Below the pieces are notes generated by a model. The model saw only the letters and a list, made by a program, of their open reading frames with translations, was not told where the DNA came from and did no database searches. This document shows, one piece after another, positions 1-8,787 of a DNA stretch of 64,000 nucleotides. How positions within the stretch are numbered: the first letter of the stretch is position 1; each line of letters starts with the position of its first letter. A program made the translations under genes and the position numbers. Source of the stretch: SIG607 sp045586405 (GTDB lineage Bacteria > Bacillota > Clostridia > Oscillospirales > Acutalibacteraceae); contig JAZNAG010000141.1 in assembly GCA_045586405.1 (NCBI GenBank), forward strand, positions 6,806-70,805, given 5' to 3'.

Positions 1-135
1 TTTTTAGCCTTACTCATAATATCACTTCCAAATGGAATTATTATTATTTAACTAACCATAATAATAATGTATAAGGCAAAAATTTTCAATAACATTTTAA
101 ATAGAAATAAAAAAATGAGAAAAAGAGAGGACTTC

Positions 136-990
136 ATGAGAAAAGAAACAGTTAAAAGACAGCTTATTGATATATTGTTTTATGTTGTAGGCTCTGTTAT
201 TTACGCGGTAGCCATAGCTATGTTTATTTCCCCTGCAAAGATAAGTCCGGGAGGTTTTACCGGTGTGTCTCTTATATTTAATTTTCTTTTTAAAGTACCT
301 GTGGGCGTTACTATGCTTATCCTTAATATACCGCTTATACTTATTTCGCTTAGAATACTGGGGTGGCGGTTTATCATCGGTACGGCAATAGCCACGCCTA
401 TAATGTCGCTTTGTATAGATATTGGTGAAAAAATCATAAAGCCTTTTTACAGTGATATTATACTTTGCGCATTATTCGGCGGAATTTTATCGGGCGTAGG
501 TCTTGGACTTGTGTTGCTCAGAGGTGCAACCACAGGCGGTATGGATATAATAGGTAAACTTATAAATTATAAATATCCTCACTTTTCAATAGGCAGAATA
601 ATTTTGCTTGGCGATGCGGTGGTAATTATGCTGTCGGCAATGTTTTATAAAAATTTTTCAAATGCTCTTTATTCTGCCGTAACGGTATTTATTTCTTCGG
701 TGGTGGTAGATAAGCTACTGTCGGGTGCGGACAGAGGCAAACTCATTTATGTAGTTACCGATAAGGCATCGGAAATAAGCCGAAAAATCATTGAAGACGT
801 TGAAAGGGGAGTTACCGTGATAAAAGCAACCGGAGCCTATTCCGGTGAAGAAAAGAAAATACTGTTGTGCGCTGTAAGGGCGCATCAGGTGGCACTTGTG
901 AATTCGGTAGTGAAAAATTTCGACCAAAATGCTTTTATAATAATTTGCGATTCAGGTGAAATAAGGGGTAACGGTTTTAAGAAGACATAA
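136..990 (+). CDS. YitT family membrane protein (DUF161 + DUF2179)
   Basis: Polytopic membrane protein of the YitT family, whose transport or regulatory role is not established. The first two thirds carry about five hydrophobic segments with the Gly-rich motifs usual for the family (SPGGFTGVS near the start, LLRGATTGGMDIIGK in the middle). The last ~80 residues form a soluble DUF2179 domain (GVTVIKATGAYSGEEKK, then IICDSGEIRGNGF). I chose the ATG at 136 because AGAGAGG lies 5 bases upstream; an in-frame ATG at 67 would add 23 Lys/Asn-rich residues without a ribosome binding site. A hairpin terminator follows the stop directly, so the gene looks monocistronic. Family assignment is firm, function open. 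Confidence 0.88.
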   Translation: MRKETVKRQLIDILFYVVGSVIYAVAIAMFISPAKISPGGFTGVSLIFNFLFKVPVGVTMLILNIPLILISLRILGWRFIIGTAIATPIMSLCIDIGEKIIKPFYSDIILCALFGGILSGVGLGLVLLRGATTGGMDIIGKLINYKYPHFSIGRIILLGDAVVIMLSAMFYKNFSNALYSAVTVFISSVVVDKLLSGADRGKLIYVVTDKASEISRKIIEDVERGVTVIKATGAYSGEEKKILLCAVRAHQVALVNSVVKNFDQNAFIIICDSGEIRGNGFKKT

Positions 991-1026
991 AAAACTCTCA
1001 TCAGAAATACTGATGAGAGTTTTTTA
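991..1026. terminator. Bidirectional intrinsic terminator
   Basis: Perfect 14-bp stem (AAAACTCTCATCAG with its complement), 5-base loop, A-run on one side and T-run on the other. It ends yitT on the plus strand and the rlmB-to-small-peptide operon on the minus strand. Confidence 0.9.
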
Positions 1027-1028
1027 AA

Positions 1029-1139
1029 TTAGTTTTTATTATTGTTGTCCTTTTTGTTCTGATCCTTGTTTTCCTTTTTATTCTGATTGTTATCCTTCTT
1101 GTTCTGGTCGTTTTCAAACTTCTTATTCTTGTCTTCCAC
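1029..1139 (-). CDS. Small Asn/Lys-rich peptide (36 aa), unknown function
   Basis: GTG-initiated reading frame of 36 codons, 53 bases downstream of tatD and just before the shared terminator. The start is preceded by GGGGTGATTTTA, a good extended Shine-Dalgarno sequence. The peptide is almost entirely Lys, Asn, Gln, Asp and Glu, with an imperfect repeat of the form QNKK(D/E)N occurring three times. It has no hydrophobic segment and is likely disordered. I do not recognise a family; short Lys/Asn-rich hypothetical proteins do occur in Clostridia. The ribosome binding site, the stop just before the terminator and the repeat structure support a real gene, but low complexity weakens the case. Confidence 0.6.
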   Translation of the reverse strand: MEDKNKKFENDQNKKDNNQNKKENKDQNKKDNNNKN

Positions 1140-1192
1140 TAAAATCACCCCACTTTCAGTAGTAGTATTTACCGAATGTGAGGTGTTATTCT

Positions 1193-1948
1193 TTAAACGA
1201 TTTTACTAAAAAGTGTTAAGGCATTATCTCTGCAAATTTTCAAAACTTCCTCTTTGCTTATTCCTTTAATATCGCCTATTTTTTCTGCAATATAGGGTAT
1301 AAGAGAAGAATCGTTGCGTTTGCCTCTGAATGGAACGGGTGCAAGATAGGGTGCATCGGTTTCAAGAAGCAGTCTGTCAATAGGTGTTTCAAGTATCACC
1401 TGTGGCAAAGCTTTTGCATTTTTAAAGGTAGCAACACCGCCGATACCTATATACATACCAAGTTTTACAATTTCTCTTGCCATTTCAGCGCTACCCGAAA
1501 AACAGTGAAGTACGCCTGTTGGCTTATATTCTTTTATTATATCAAGGGTATCGCCGTGCGCTTCGCGGTCGTGAATAATTACCGGAAGGTCTGCTTTACG
1601 TGCCAGTTCAAGCTGTTCTTTAAAAACAGCCATCTGCTCACTTTTGTTTTCCTTGTTCCAGTAATAATCAAGGCCTATTTCGCCAATAGCAACGGTCTTT
1701 TCGCAAATAAGTTTTTCTATAGCCGAAATATCAGCTTTTTGACGAGTCAGCTCTTCAGGGTGATAACCTATTGCAGCATAAACAAAGGGGAACTTTTCGG
1801 CAAGAGCTATACTTTCCTTTGAGGACTCAATATCGGTGCCGCAGGTTATAATCTCGCTTACATTATGCTCTTTATTCAGTTTTAAGAGTAACGCTTCTCT
1901 ATCAAAAAACTGCTCGTCGGTATAGTGAGAGTGTGTGTCAAATATCAT
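1193..1948 (-). CDS. TatD family metal-dependent hydrolase (DNase)
   Basis: TIM-barrel amidohydrolase-like metalloenzyme of the TatD/YcfH group; characterised members are 3'-5' exonucleases acting in the cytoplasm. Visible metal-site motifs: DTHSH at residues 4-8, GEIGLDYYW, HDREAH, HCFSGS and the terminal LLLETDAPYLAP. Length of 251 aa is typical. The start lies one base after the metG stop and has only a weak ribosome binding site, so translation is probably coupled to metG. The metG-tatD pairing is common in Firmicutes, which supports the call. Confidence 0.95.
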   Translation of the reverse strand: MIFDTHSHYTDEQFFDREALLLKLNKEHNVSEIITCGTDIESSKESIALAEKFPFVYAAIGYHPEELTRQKADISAIEKLICEKTVAIGEIGLDYYWNKENKSEQMAVFKEQLELARKADLPVIIHDREAHGDTLDIIKEYKPTGVLHCFSGSAEMAREIVKLGMYIGIGGVATFKNAKALPQVILETPIDRLLLETDAPYLAPVPFRGKRNDSSLIPYIAEKIGDIKGISKEEVLKICRDNALTLFSKIV

Positions 1949-1949
1949 A

Positions 1950-3881
1950 TTATCTTATAACCGAGCCGGCAGGAATATCATCGGCAAAGATAACCTTAAC
2001 ATTTTCTTCGTCAATATCAGCCGCAAGTATCATACCCTGAGATTCTACACCGCAAAGAACGGCAGGTTTCAGGTTAGAAACAACTATTACTGTGTGGCCT
2101 ATAAGCTCATCGGGAGTGTAGTATTTAGCAATACCGCTGGCAACAGTGCGGGGAGTACCGCTACCGTCATCAAGAGTAAGTTTTAAAAGCTTTTTGGCTT
2201 TTTTTATAGGCTCACAGTCAACGATTTTTGCGGTTTTAAGCTGTACCTTCATAAAATCTTCAATGCCGATTTGAGCAAGAGAAACGGTATTTACGGCATC
2301 GTTTTCTGCTTTAGCTGCCTTCATTTTCTCTTCCATTTCTTTAGCAAGTTCTTCGAGTACCTTTTCGGCGTCAAGACGGGAGAAAATAGGGGAAGGTGTG
2401 CCAACACTGAAGGCAGATACTGCACCAATACTCATTTCGGTATTGTCACAGCAAATCTGTTTTCTTATCTCCTGTGAGCACTTAGGCATAATGGGGGTAA
2501 GAAGTACCGAGATAAGTCTGATGTTTTCAAGCAGATTATACATTACGGCTTCAAGGCGGGGCTTGTTTTCCTCGTCCTTAGCAAGTGCCCAAGGCATAGT
2601 TTCGTCAATGTACTTATTGCATCTTCTTGCAAGGTCCATAACGGTTTCACAGGCATCTGCAGTGTGGTAAGAATCCATCTGTTTATTAAACTTATCTATC
2701 ATTTCGTTTGCAAAAGCAAATAATTCTTCGTCAAGAGTGTCTTTCTCTTTCGGGGTGCAAACACTGCCGCCAAAATATTTATTAGTCATAGCAATACTGC
2801 GGTTAACAAGGTTACCGAGAGTATTTGCAAGGTCGGTATTGAACTTGTTTATAAAGGCTTCATAGGTAATATTGCCGTCCTGAGCAAAGGGTACTTCGCT
2901 TAAAAGATAGTATCTGACTGCATCACTGCCAAAGCGGGCGGCAAGCTCGTCGGCATAAATAACGTTACCCTTAGATTTACTCATTTTATCCTCACCGAAA
3001 AGTACCCAGGGGTGACCGAGCACCTGTTTAGGCAGAGGCTCACCGAGAGCCATAAGAATTATAGGCCAGTAAATAGTGTGGAAACGTACAATATCTTTAC
3101 CTATAACGTGAAGGTCGGCAGGCCAAAGCTTTTTGTACTGTTCAGATGGATTTTCGGTGTCATAACCTATACCGGTAATGTAGTTTGAAAGAGCGTCTAT
3201 CCATACATAAATAACGTGTTTGTCGTCAAAGTCAACCGGAACACCCCATTTGAAAGTAGAACGGGAAACGCAAAGGTCTGTAAGGCCCGGTTTGATAAAG
3301 TTATTTATCATTTCTGCCTTTCTTGAAGCGGGCAGGAAGAAATCAGGGTTGTTTTCATAATACTCAACAAGACGGTCAGCATACTTTGAAAGCTTTAAGA
3401 AATAAGCTTCTTCCTTTGAGTCAATTACCTCTCTGCCACAGTCGGGGCATTTGCCGTCAACAAGCTGAGATGCGGTGAAGAAAGATTCACAGGGAACACA
3501 GTATTTGCCTTCGTAAGCACCTTTGTAAATATCGCCCTGGTCGTAAAGCTTTTTGAAAATCTTTTTAACAGTGGCTTCGTGGTCGGCATCGGTGGTACGA
3601 ATAAATTTATCGTACTGTGTATCAAGACTGTCCCAGACATTCTTTATCTGCCCTGAAATTTCGTCAACATAAAGTTTTGGTTCAATGCCTTTAGCCTTTG
3701 CATATTCCTCGATTTTCTGTCCGTGTTCGTCAGAGCCTGTCATAAGGAAAACCTCATAACCCTCCATTTTTTTGTGTCTTGCAATAGCATCGGCAAGAAC
3801 AATATCATAAGCGTTGCCGATATGAGGTTTGCGTGAGGTATACGCAATAGCGGTGGTAATATAAAATTTCTTGTTCATCAT
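1950..3881 (-). CDS. metG: Methionyl-tRNA synthetase
   Basis: Charges tRNA-Met with methionine. Class I signature PHIGNAYD near the N-terminus and KMSKSKGN are present. The zinc-knuckle region carries two CxxC pairs (CVPC and CPDC). The C-terminus bears the EMAP/Trbp111-like tRNA-binding domain (IGIEDFMKVQLKTAKIV through SQGMILAA), which dimerises the enzyme and binds tRNA. Start chosen at tandem ATG codons at 3881/3878 behind AGGAG; a longer frame to 3926 lacks a ribosome binding site and would overlap the upstream gene. It lies 19 bases downstream of the degenerate P-type ATPase gene and is the third gene of the rlmB operon. Confidence 0.97.
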   Translation of the reverse strand: MMNKKFYITTAIAYTSRKPHIGNAYDIVLADAIARHKKMEGYEVFLMTGSDEHGQKIEEYAKAKGIEPKLYVDEISGQIKNVWDSLDTQYDKFIRTTDADHEATVKKIFKKLYDQGDIYKGAYEGKYCVPCESFFTASQLVDGKCPDCGREVIDSKEEAYFLKLSKYADRLVEYYENNPDFFLPASRKAEMINNFIKPGLTDLCVSRSTFKWGVPVDFDDKHVIYVWIDALSNYITGIGYDTENPSEQYKKLWPADLHVIGKDIVRFHTIYWPIILMALGEPLPKQVLGHPWVLFGEDKMSKSKGNVIYADELAARFGSDAVRYYLLSEVPFAQDGNITYEAFINKFNTDLANTLGNLVNRSIAMTNKYFGGSVCTPKEKDTLDEELFAFANEMIDKFNKQMDSYHTADACETVMDLARRCNKYIDETMPWALAKDEENKPRLEAVMYNLLENIRLISVLLTPIMPKCSQEIRKQICCDNTEMSIGAVSAFSVGTPSPIFSRLDAEKVLEELAKEMEEKMKAAKAENDAVNTVSLAQIGIEDFMKVQLKTAKIVDCEPIKKAKKLLKLTLDDGSGTPRTVASGIAKYYTPDELIGHTVIVVSNLKPAVLCGVESQGMILAADIDEENVKVIFADDIPAGSVIR

Positions 3882-3900
3882 ATCTACTCCTAAAGGAAAA

Positions 3901-6519
3901 TTACGGTTTTGTAAACAGATAGGCAATGCTGCCTAAAATAAAGCAAATAAACTGATAAAGGGCAATAAATATGCCTGTTACATAACCGCTTGTGCTTCCG
4001 AAAAATGCATAGCCGAATATTATTATTCCAAGTACAATGGTTACATAGTGAATGATCTGCAAAAGTGAAACGGCCTTAGGTATTCTGTTTGCGGCGAATA
4101 CCGTAGAGGCGATGGCAGCTGCGCCTTTTTTGACAGCAGCGCCACTGCTTAGGCTTTCTGTGTAATTTGTAGCGGTTTTATACATGTGTACGCCACTGCC
4201 ACTCATAATTTTAACAGAGTCGCCGTACAGATCAAAATAATCGCAAATCATTTCTTCACTTATATTTTGGTCACAGTTGTTTATAAGAACAGTGAGTCCC
4301 ATAGCCGTTATTCTGTCAAGCTCTTTGGCAATAGTTAGACTGGGAACGTATCTCAGTACTATAAGAGCTAAAGCCTTTCCGTCAGAGGCAAGATAAACCG
4401 GGAAAAAGCCTTCGCTGAGTATCTTTTTATCAACTGCCGAATCGGGAATTTCAACCTCGTGGGCTATCATAAGCGAACGGTTGCCTATAAATACACGCTT
4501 GTCGCCAACCCAACCGGTAATGCCTAACTTTTCTTCATATTTAACCGAATCGGCAACGGGAATTTTCACATCACTGTTTGTTTCGGTTATTTTTTTGAAA
4601 ACACTGGCAAGTGGGCTTTTAATGTATGATGTTATAGCACAGGCGCAGGCGATAATTTCTTCAAGGTTATTTTCACTTAGTATTTTCATATCGGCAAGTT
4701 GAATACTGCCGCTTGGGAAAAGGTCACTGCAGTCAATAACGCAGGCGTTTGCCTGTTCTATTTGCCTTGCAGTTTTAACACCTGATATCATTGCACCGTA
4801 GCGACCGATATGCCGTGCTGCGTGGCTTAGCGGCATAGTAGTGCAGGCAAGAGAGGTAAGCGGCGCAAATAAAAGTGAAATAGATGATGCTACGGTTATT
4901 CCGACAGGCAAACTGTCACGGTAGAAACCGAAGGCAACACCCGAAAGAAGTGAACCGACTAAGGCAATAAAGAACAAAATCTTTGCCTTGCCGTCAAAAT
5001 CAACATCAATGGTGCTGTTCTTTATAAAATCGGTAATATTTCTTGTGCGACGGGGAGCGGCAATAAGCACGTCACCGTCAATAGCTCTTCTTGCCATTGC
5101 AAAGGTGGTGGGGGCATCGTCAATAAGCGAAATGCCGTATTTATCGGAATTTGCGGCAATAAGAGTGAAGTTTGAGCACATATACTGGCTCTTTTTAAGG
5201 CACCAGAAATTGCGGAAGGTAAGGGAAAGCACTACTGATAAGCTAAGACCGAAAAGAATTTGCGTGTCAAGCTCATTTATAATTGAGAATATTATTCCGA
5301 CAAGAGCGAAAATACAGGACAACGCAATAACCGTTTCGGCAGAGGTGCGGGTACCCTTCAGAGTAATGAGTGACTTAAAGATGTCTATATTTACAATAAA
5401 GGTTACAGCCAACGCTATTAAAGTAAATACCGTGAGGGCAACGCTAAAGGTGGTCATCATATCCGAAAAGGCAGGAAGCAAGAAGATAGATAGAACAATA
5501 AGACTTAAAAGAGAAAGTGAAAATCTCATAAAGCTTGACCGTCTGGTTTTCAAAAGCTTTAAACGAATTCTCTTTCGGTCATCAATGCTTACAAACTCAT
5601 CCTCCGGCTCATAATCGTCATATTCGTCAGGCTCGGCTACTTCTTCAAAGGTTGGCTCAGCGGTAGGTTTTTTGAAAAGCTCGTTTGAAATATCAACGTC
5701 TCTTGTGTGGCCTATCATATCGTCGTTTATAAAGACCGACATGGTACCCGTAAAGTTAATGGGGGGCTCAGCTATAACCTTTGCATTGGTATCAATATCT
5801 GAAATATCAGGAATATTTTCGCCGTCTACTGCTTTGAAAACAATAGTTTCTTCAAAGGCTTCAACCTCTTCTTCAGGTTCTTCTACTGTCTCTTCTGCCT
5901 CGCTCTCTTCTTCACCAAGTATAGAGGCTACACTTTCAAGGGTATAAAGAGGCTTTTCTTCAGGCAGACCTTCCTCCTCTCTGCCGTCGAGAATAAAAGG
6001 AAGACAGCTTTCTAAAATACTTTCAGTCGGCTCGTCCTGGTCTTCTTGGTAATCATTTGAAATAAAATTGTCTTCGGCACCTTGATAATCGTTTGAAATA
6101 AAGTCGTCTTCGGCTTCTTGCTCATCATCAAAAATAAGATATTCTTCGTCATTGGTATTTTGTATGGGCAACGCTTCTGATTTAGGCTGCGGTTCTTCAT
6201 GCGCTTCTTTCATTTCTTCCTGCTCTTTCTCAAGAAAGGATACGTCTATATTAAAGTGGGGAGTAAAATCATCATTTTTTTCTTCATAAGCGGCTTCTTG
6301 TCTTGCAACCATTTTTTTGCGAACTTCATCCAGAGGGTTAACAGCCGGTGGAGTAACCGTTTCGGTGTCTTTAGTTTCACCAATTATTTCGTCTGCTGTT
6401 AAGACGTTGGGTTTTGGCGCATTTTCTACCTTACTAACAATAGTGTCAAAAAGGTTTTCCTGATCTATTAAGAGAGCTTCGTCAATATCATCGTGTCTTT
6501 TTCGTCTGAAAATACCCAT
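3901..6519 (-). CDS. Degenerate P-type ATPase-like membrane protein with acidic N-terminus
   Basis: 872 residues. Residues 1-315 are acidic, low in complexity and predicted disordered, with a small tandem repeat (FISNDYQ twice near 140-157). About eight membrane segments follow (332-350, 355-377, 394-414, 420-436, 512-532, 538-560, 817-838, 846-868). The order matches a P1B-type ATPase: the CPC-helix region is FAPLTSLACTTMPLSHA (551-567); the phosphorylation loop is VIDCSDLFPSGS (594-605) where DKTGTLTxG is expected; KSPLA (634-638) stands for the HP motif; GWVGDKRVFIGNRSLM (669-684) matches the nucleotide-binding domain; NNCD replaces TGD; the GDGxND hinge is missing. The Asp is kept but the rest of the catalytic machinery is lost, so ion pumping is unlikely. 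Start overlaps the rlmB stop by one base (TAATG) with a GGAGGGGAG ribosome binding site. Role unknown; a membrane sensor or scaffold is a guess. Confidence 0.8.
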   Translation of the reverse strand: MGIFRRKRHDDIDEALLIDQENLFDTIVSKVENAPKPNVLTADEIIGETKDTETVTPPAVNPLDEVRKKMVARQEAAYEEKNDDFTPHFNIDVSFLEKEQEEMKEAHEEPQPKSEALPIQNTNDEEYLIFDDEQEAEDDFISNDYQGAEDNFISNDYQEDQDEPTESILESCLPFILDGREEEGLPEEKPLYTLESVASILGEEESEAEETVEEPEEEVEAFEETIVFKAVDGENIPDISDIDTNAKVIAEPPINFTGTMSVFINDDMIGHTRDVDISNELFKKPTAEPTFEEVAEPDEYDDYEPEDEFVSIDDRKRIRLKLLKTRRSSFMRFSLSLLSLIVLSIFLLPAFSDMMTTFSVALTVFTLIALAVTFIVNIDIFKSLITLKGTRTSAETVIALSCIFALVGIIFSIINELDTQILFGLSLSVVLSLTFRNFWCLKKSQYMCSNFTLIAANSDKYGISLIDDAPTTFAMARRAIDGDVLIAAPRRTRNITDFIKNSTIDVDFDGKAKILFFIALVGSLLSGVAFGFYRDSLPVGITVASSISLLFAPLTSLACTTMPLSHAARHIGRYGAMISGVKTARQIEQANACVIDCSDLFPSGSIQLADMKILSENNLEEIIACACAITSYIKSPLASVFKKITETNSDVKIPVADSVKYEEKLGITGWVGDKRVFIGNRSLMIAHEVEIPDSAVDKKILSEGFFPVYLASDGKALALIVLRYVPSLTIAKELDRITAMGLTVLINNCDQNISEEMICDYFDLYGDSVKIMSGSGVHMYKTATNYTESLSSGAAVKKGAAAIASTVFAANRIPKAVSLLQIIHYVTIVLGIIIFGYAFFGSTSGYVTGIFIALYQFICFILGSIAYLFTKP

Positions 6520-7316
6520 TAAAACTCCCCTCCGTTATTTATTGAACGTTTTCTTACTATTTCATACATAAGTACACCGGCGGCAACCGATGCGTTAAGC
6601 GAATTTATTTTACCGAACATAGGAAGTGAAATTATTTCGTCACATTTTTTTCTGACAAGCTGACCAATACCTTTACCCTCGTTACCTATAACAATGGCGC
6701 AGGGTATATTATAGTCAAAAGAAGTATAATTCTTTCCGTCCATATCGGCACCGAATACCCATATACCTTTTTCTTTTAGCTTGTCAATTTCATTTGAAAT
6801 ATTTGTAACACGGGCAACAGGCATATACTCAAGAGCACCGCTTGCCGATTTGGCAACGGTGGCGTTAAGAGAGGCGCTTCTGCGCTTTGGAATAATAATG
6901 CCGTGGGCACCGCAACATTCTGCCGTACGGATTATGGCCCCTAAATTGTGCGGATCTTCAATTTCGTCGCAGATAATGATAAAGGGCGGTCTGCCTGACT
7001 CTTCTGCAGCCTTTAAAATATCTTCAACATGGGCATAAGACTGACTTGCAAACTGAATGGCAACACCCTGATGATTTGCGCCACCGCAAAGATAGTCAAG
7101 TTTTTGCACAGAGACTTCTTTGATAAGAATGCCCGACTGTTTACACTTGGCTATAATGGCGGCTACGCTGCCGCCCGATACTGAATGGGCAACAAGAAGC
7201 CGGTCAATTTCTCTGCCCGAGCGAACAGCCTCAAAAACGGGATTTCTACCGCAAATTATCTGTGTAGAGCAGGATTCTTCCTGCTCGTTTTCTGTTTTTA
7301 TTATTTCTTTTTCCAT
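6519..7316 (-). CDS. rlmB: TrmH/RlmB-type 23S rRNA 2'-O-methyltransferase
   Basis: SPOUT-family RNA methyltransferase, most like RlmB, which methylates the ribose of a guanosine in the 23S rRNA peptidyl transferase centre. An L30e-like substrate-binding domain (IICGRNPVFEAVRSG to NHQGVAIQ) precedes the knotted catalytic domain with its three motifs: DPHNLGAIIRTAE, IVIGNEGKGI and SLNASVAAGVLMYE. Length 265 aa is normal. It opens a minus-strand operon; a TATAAT at 7350-7355 lies a suitable distance upstream, though its -35 box is poor. Exact rRNA target is inferred from family. Confidence 0.9.
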   Translation of the reverse strand: MEKEIIKTENEQEESCSTQIICGRNPVFEAVRSGREIDRLLVAHSVSGGSVAAIIAKCKQSGILIKEVSVQKLDYLCGGANHQGVAIQFASQSYAHVEDILKAAEESGRPPFIIICDEIEDPHNLGAIIRTAECCGAHGIIIPKRRSASLNATVAKSASGALEYMPVARVTNISNEIDKLKEKGIWVFGADMDGKNYTSFDYNIPCAIVIGNEGKGIGQLVRKKCDEIISLPMFGKINSLNASVAAGVLMYEIVRKRSINNGGEF

Positions 7317-7385
7317 AACAGGAAATCAACTCCAATAAATATTCACTCTATTATATCATAATAATTAAAGAAAAAAAAGATATTT

Positions 7386-7414
7386 TTGCACTAAAAGTAT
7401 TATTTTTTTATATT
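7386..7414 (+). promoter_or_regulatory. Sigma-A promoter for eno
   Basis: TTGCAC, 17-base spacer, TATATT, 33 bases ahead of the enolase start codon, in the divergent region shared with rlmB. Confidence 0.75.
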
Positions 7415-7447
7415 GTGGCAAAAATAGTAGCAAAGGAGTGTTAAATA

Positions 7448-8683
7448 ATGGCGGATTATATAAGAGAAATTAAGGGATATCAGCTTCTTGATTCAAGAGC
7501 TAATCCGACGGTGGCTTGCTTTGCGGTAACAAATGAAGGCAAAAAAGGTTTTGCAATAGTTCCGTCGGGTGCGTCAACCGGTGTACATGAAGCAATAGAA
7601 CTTCGCGATAACGACAAAAATAACTATCACGGCAAATCGGTGAATAAAGCAGTGGAAAATATTAACACCGTTATAAGCAATGCGGTAACTCGTGAAAAAC
7701 TTTCCTCTGTTGAGCAGATAGATAAACTGTTAATAGAACTTGACGGCAGTGAAAACAAAAAGAAGCTTGGCGCCAATTCTATACTTGCTGTGTCGCTTGC
7801 TTGTGCAAAAGCACTGTCAAACAGCGCAAAACAACCGCTTTATCGGTATATAGGCGGTGAAAAAGCAAAGAAAATTCCCGTGCCTATGATGAATATTTTA
7901 AACGGCGGTGCGCATGCCTCAAACAATATTGATATTCAGGAATTTATGATAGTGCCAATGGGTATTGAAACCTTTAAGGAACAACTGAGAGCTGGTAGCG
8001 AAATATACCACTGCCTTGGCAAAATTTTAAAGGACAAGGGGCTTTCCTGCGGGGTAGGAGATGAGGGCGGTTTTGCGCCTAATCTTCAAAATGATGAGGC
8101 TGCGCTTGCCTGTATTATGGAGGCGATTTATCTGGCAGGGTATAACGATAAGCAGATAGGAATTGCGCTTGATGTAGCCTCAAGCGAATGGGTGAAGGAT
8201 GGCAAATATACCCTTAAAAAAAGCGGTAAGGTAATGAGTGCCTTTGAACTTTGTGACTACTACGAAAGGCTTATGGGAAAATACCCCATTGTTTCTATTG
8301 AAGACGGCGTGGGTGAGGACGATTTTGAGGGCTGGAAACTGTTGACCGAAAGATTGGGTGACAGAATAAGACTGGTGGGCGACGACCTGTTTGTTACCAA
8401 CACAAAGCGTTTTAAAGAGGGGGTAGAAAAGGGTATAGCCAACGCCATTTTAATAAAGCTTAATCAGATAGGAACTTTAACCGAAACCTTAGAGGTAATG
8501 CGACTTGCAGAAAAGAGCGGTTACGATAATATTGTTTCCCACAGAAGCGGAGAAAGTGAGGACACCTTTATAGCCGATCTGGCGGTAGGCGTAAACGCCC
8601 CCTTTATAAAGTCAGGTGCCCCTGCCAGAAGTGACAGAGTTGCAAAGTATAACCGACTGCTTATAATAGAAAGCGAAATATAA
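7448..8683 (+). CDS. eno: Enolase (phosphopyruvate hydratase)
   Basis: Interconverts 2-phosphoglycerate and phosphoenolpyruvate in glycolysis. Conserved elements: SGASTGVHEAIELRD near residue 40; IQEFMIVP; GVGDEGGFAPN with the proton-transfer Glu; metal ligands in IALDVA, SIEDG and LVGDD; catalytic Lys in ILIKLNQIGTLTE; VSHRSGESEDTFIAD; C-terminal GAPARSDRVAKYNRLL. At 411 aa it is slightly short for the family (usually about 430) but has no gap in the active site. AAAGGAG ribosome binding site, own promoter and own terminator: a single-gene unit. Confidence 0.97.
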   Translation: MADYIREIKGYQLLDSRANPTVACFAVTNEGKKGFAIVPSGASTGVHEAIELRDNDKNNYHGKSVNKAVENINTVISNAVTREKLSSVEQIDKLLIELDGSENKKKLGANSILAVSLACAKALSNSAKQPLYRYIGGEKAKKIPVPMMNILNGGAHASNNIDIQEFMIVPMGIETFKEQLRAGSEIYHCLGKILKDKGLSCGVGDEGGFAPNLQNDEAALACIMEAIYLAGYNDKQIGIALDVASSEWVKDGKYTLKKSGKVMSAFELCDYYERLMGKYPIVSIEDGVGEDDFEGWKLLTERLGDRIRLVGDDLFVTNTKRFKEGVEKGIANAILIKLNQIGTLTETLEVMRLAEKSGYDNIVSHRSGESEDTFIADLAVGVNAPFIKSGAPARSDRVAKYNRLLIIESEI

Positions 8684-8686
8684 CGA

Positions 8687-8720
8687 AAAGCCGTCCGAGT
8701 GCTTACTTGGACGGCTTTTT
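8687..8720 (+). terminator. Intrinsic terminator of eno
   Basis: Stem AAAAGCCGTCC with its complement GGACGGCTTTT, short loop, followed by a T-run. Confidence 0.9.
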
Positions 8721-8721
8721 A

Positions 8722-8751
8722 TTGACTTGCATAATTAAAGTGTGTTATATT
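8722..8751 (+). promoter_or_regulatory. Sigma-A promoter for the DUF6062-cysK unit
   Basis: TTGACT, 18-base spacer, TATATT (or TTATAT at 17), beginning right after the eno terminator. Confidence 0.75.
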
Positions 8752-8787
8752 GAAAAATAATGAATAGTGAAGGAGAAATCACTTTTA

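Noticed and set aside
1..135. Promoter or small gene before yitT
   Set aside because: AT-rich stretch with ATTATTATT/AATAATAAT complementarity; no spacing-compatible promoter and no frame with a ribosome binding site.
4988..5614. 208-codon plus-strand frame opposite the pseudo-ATPase gene
   Set aside because: Antisense shadow; no ribosome binding site, no domain, and the minus-strand frame has clear membrane and P-type ATPase features.
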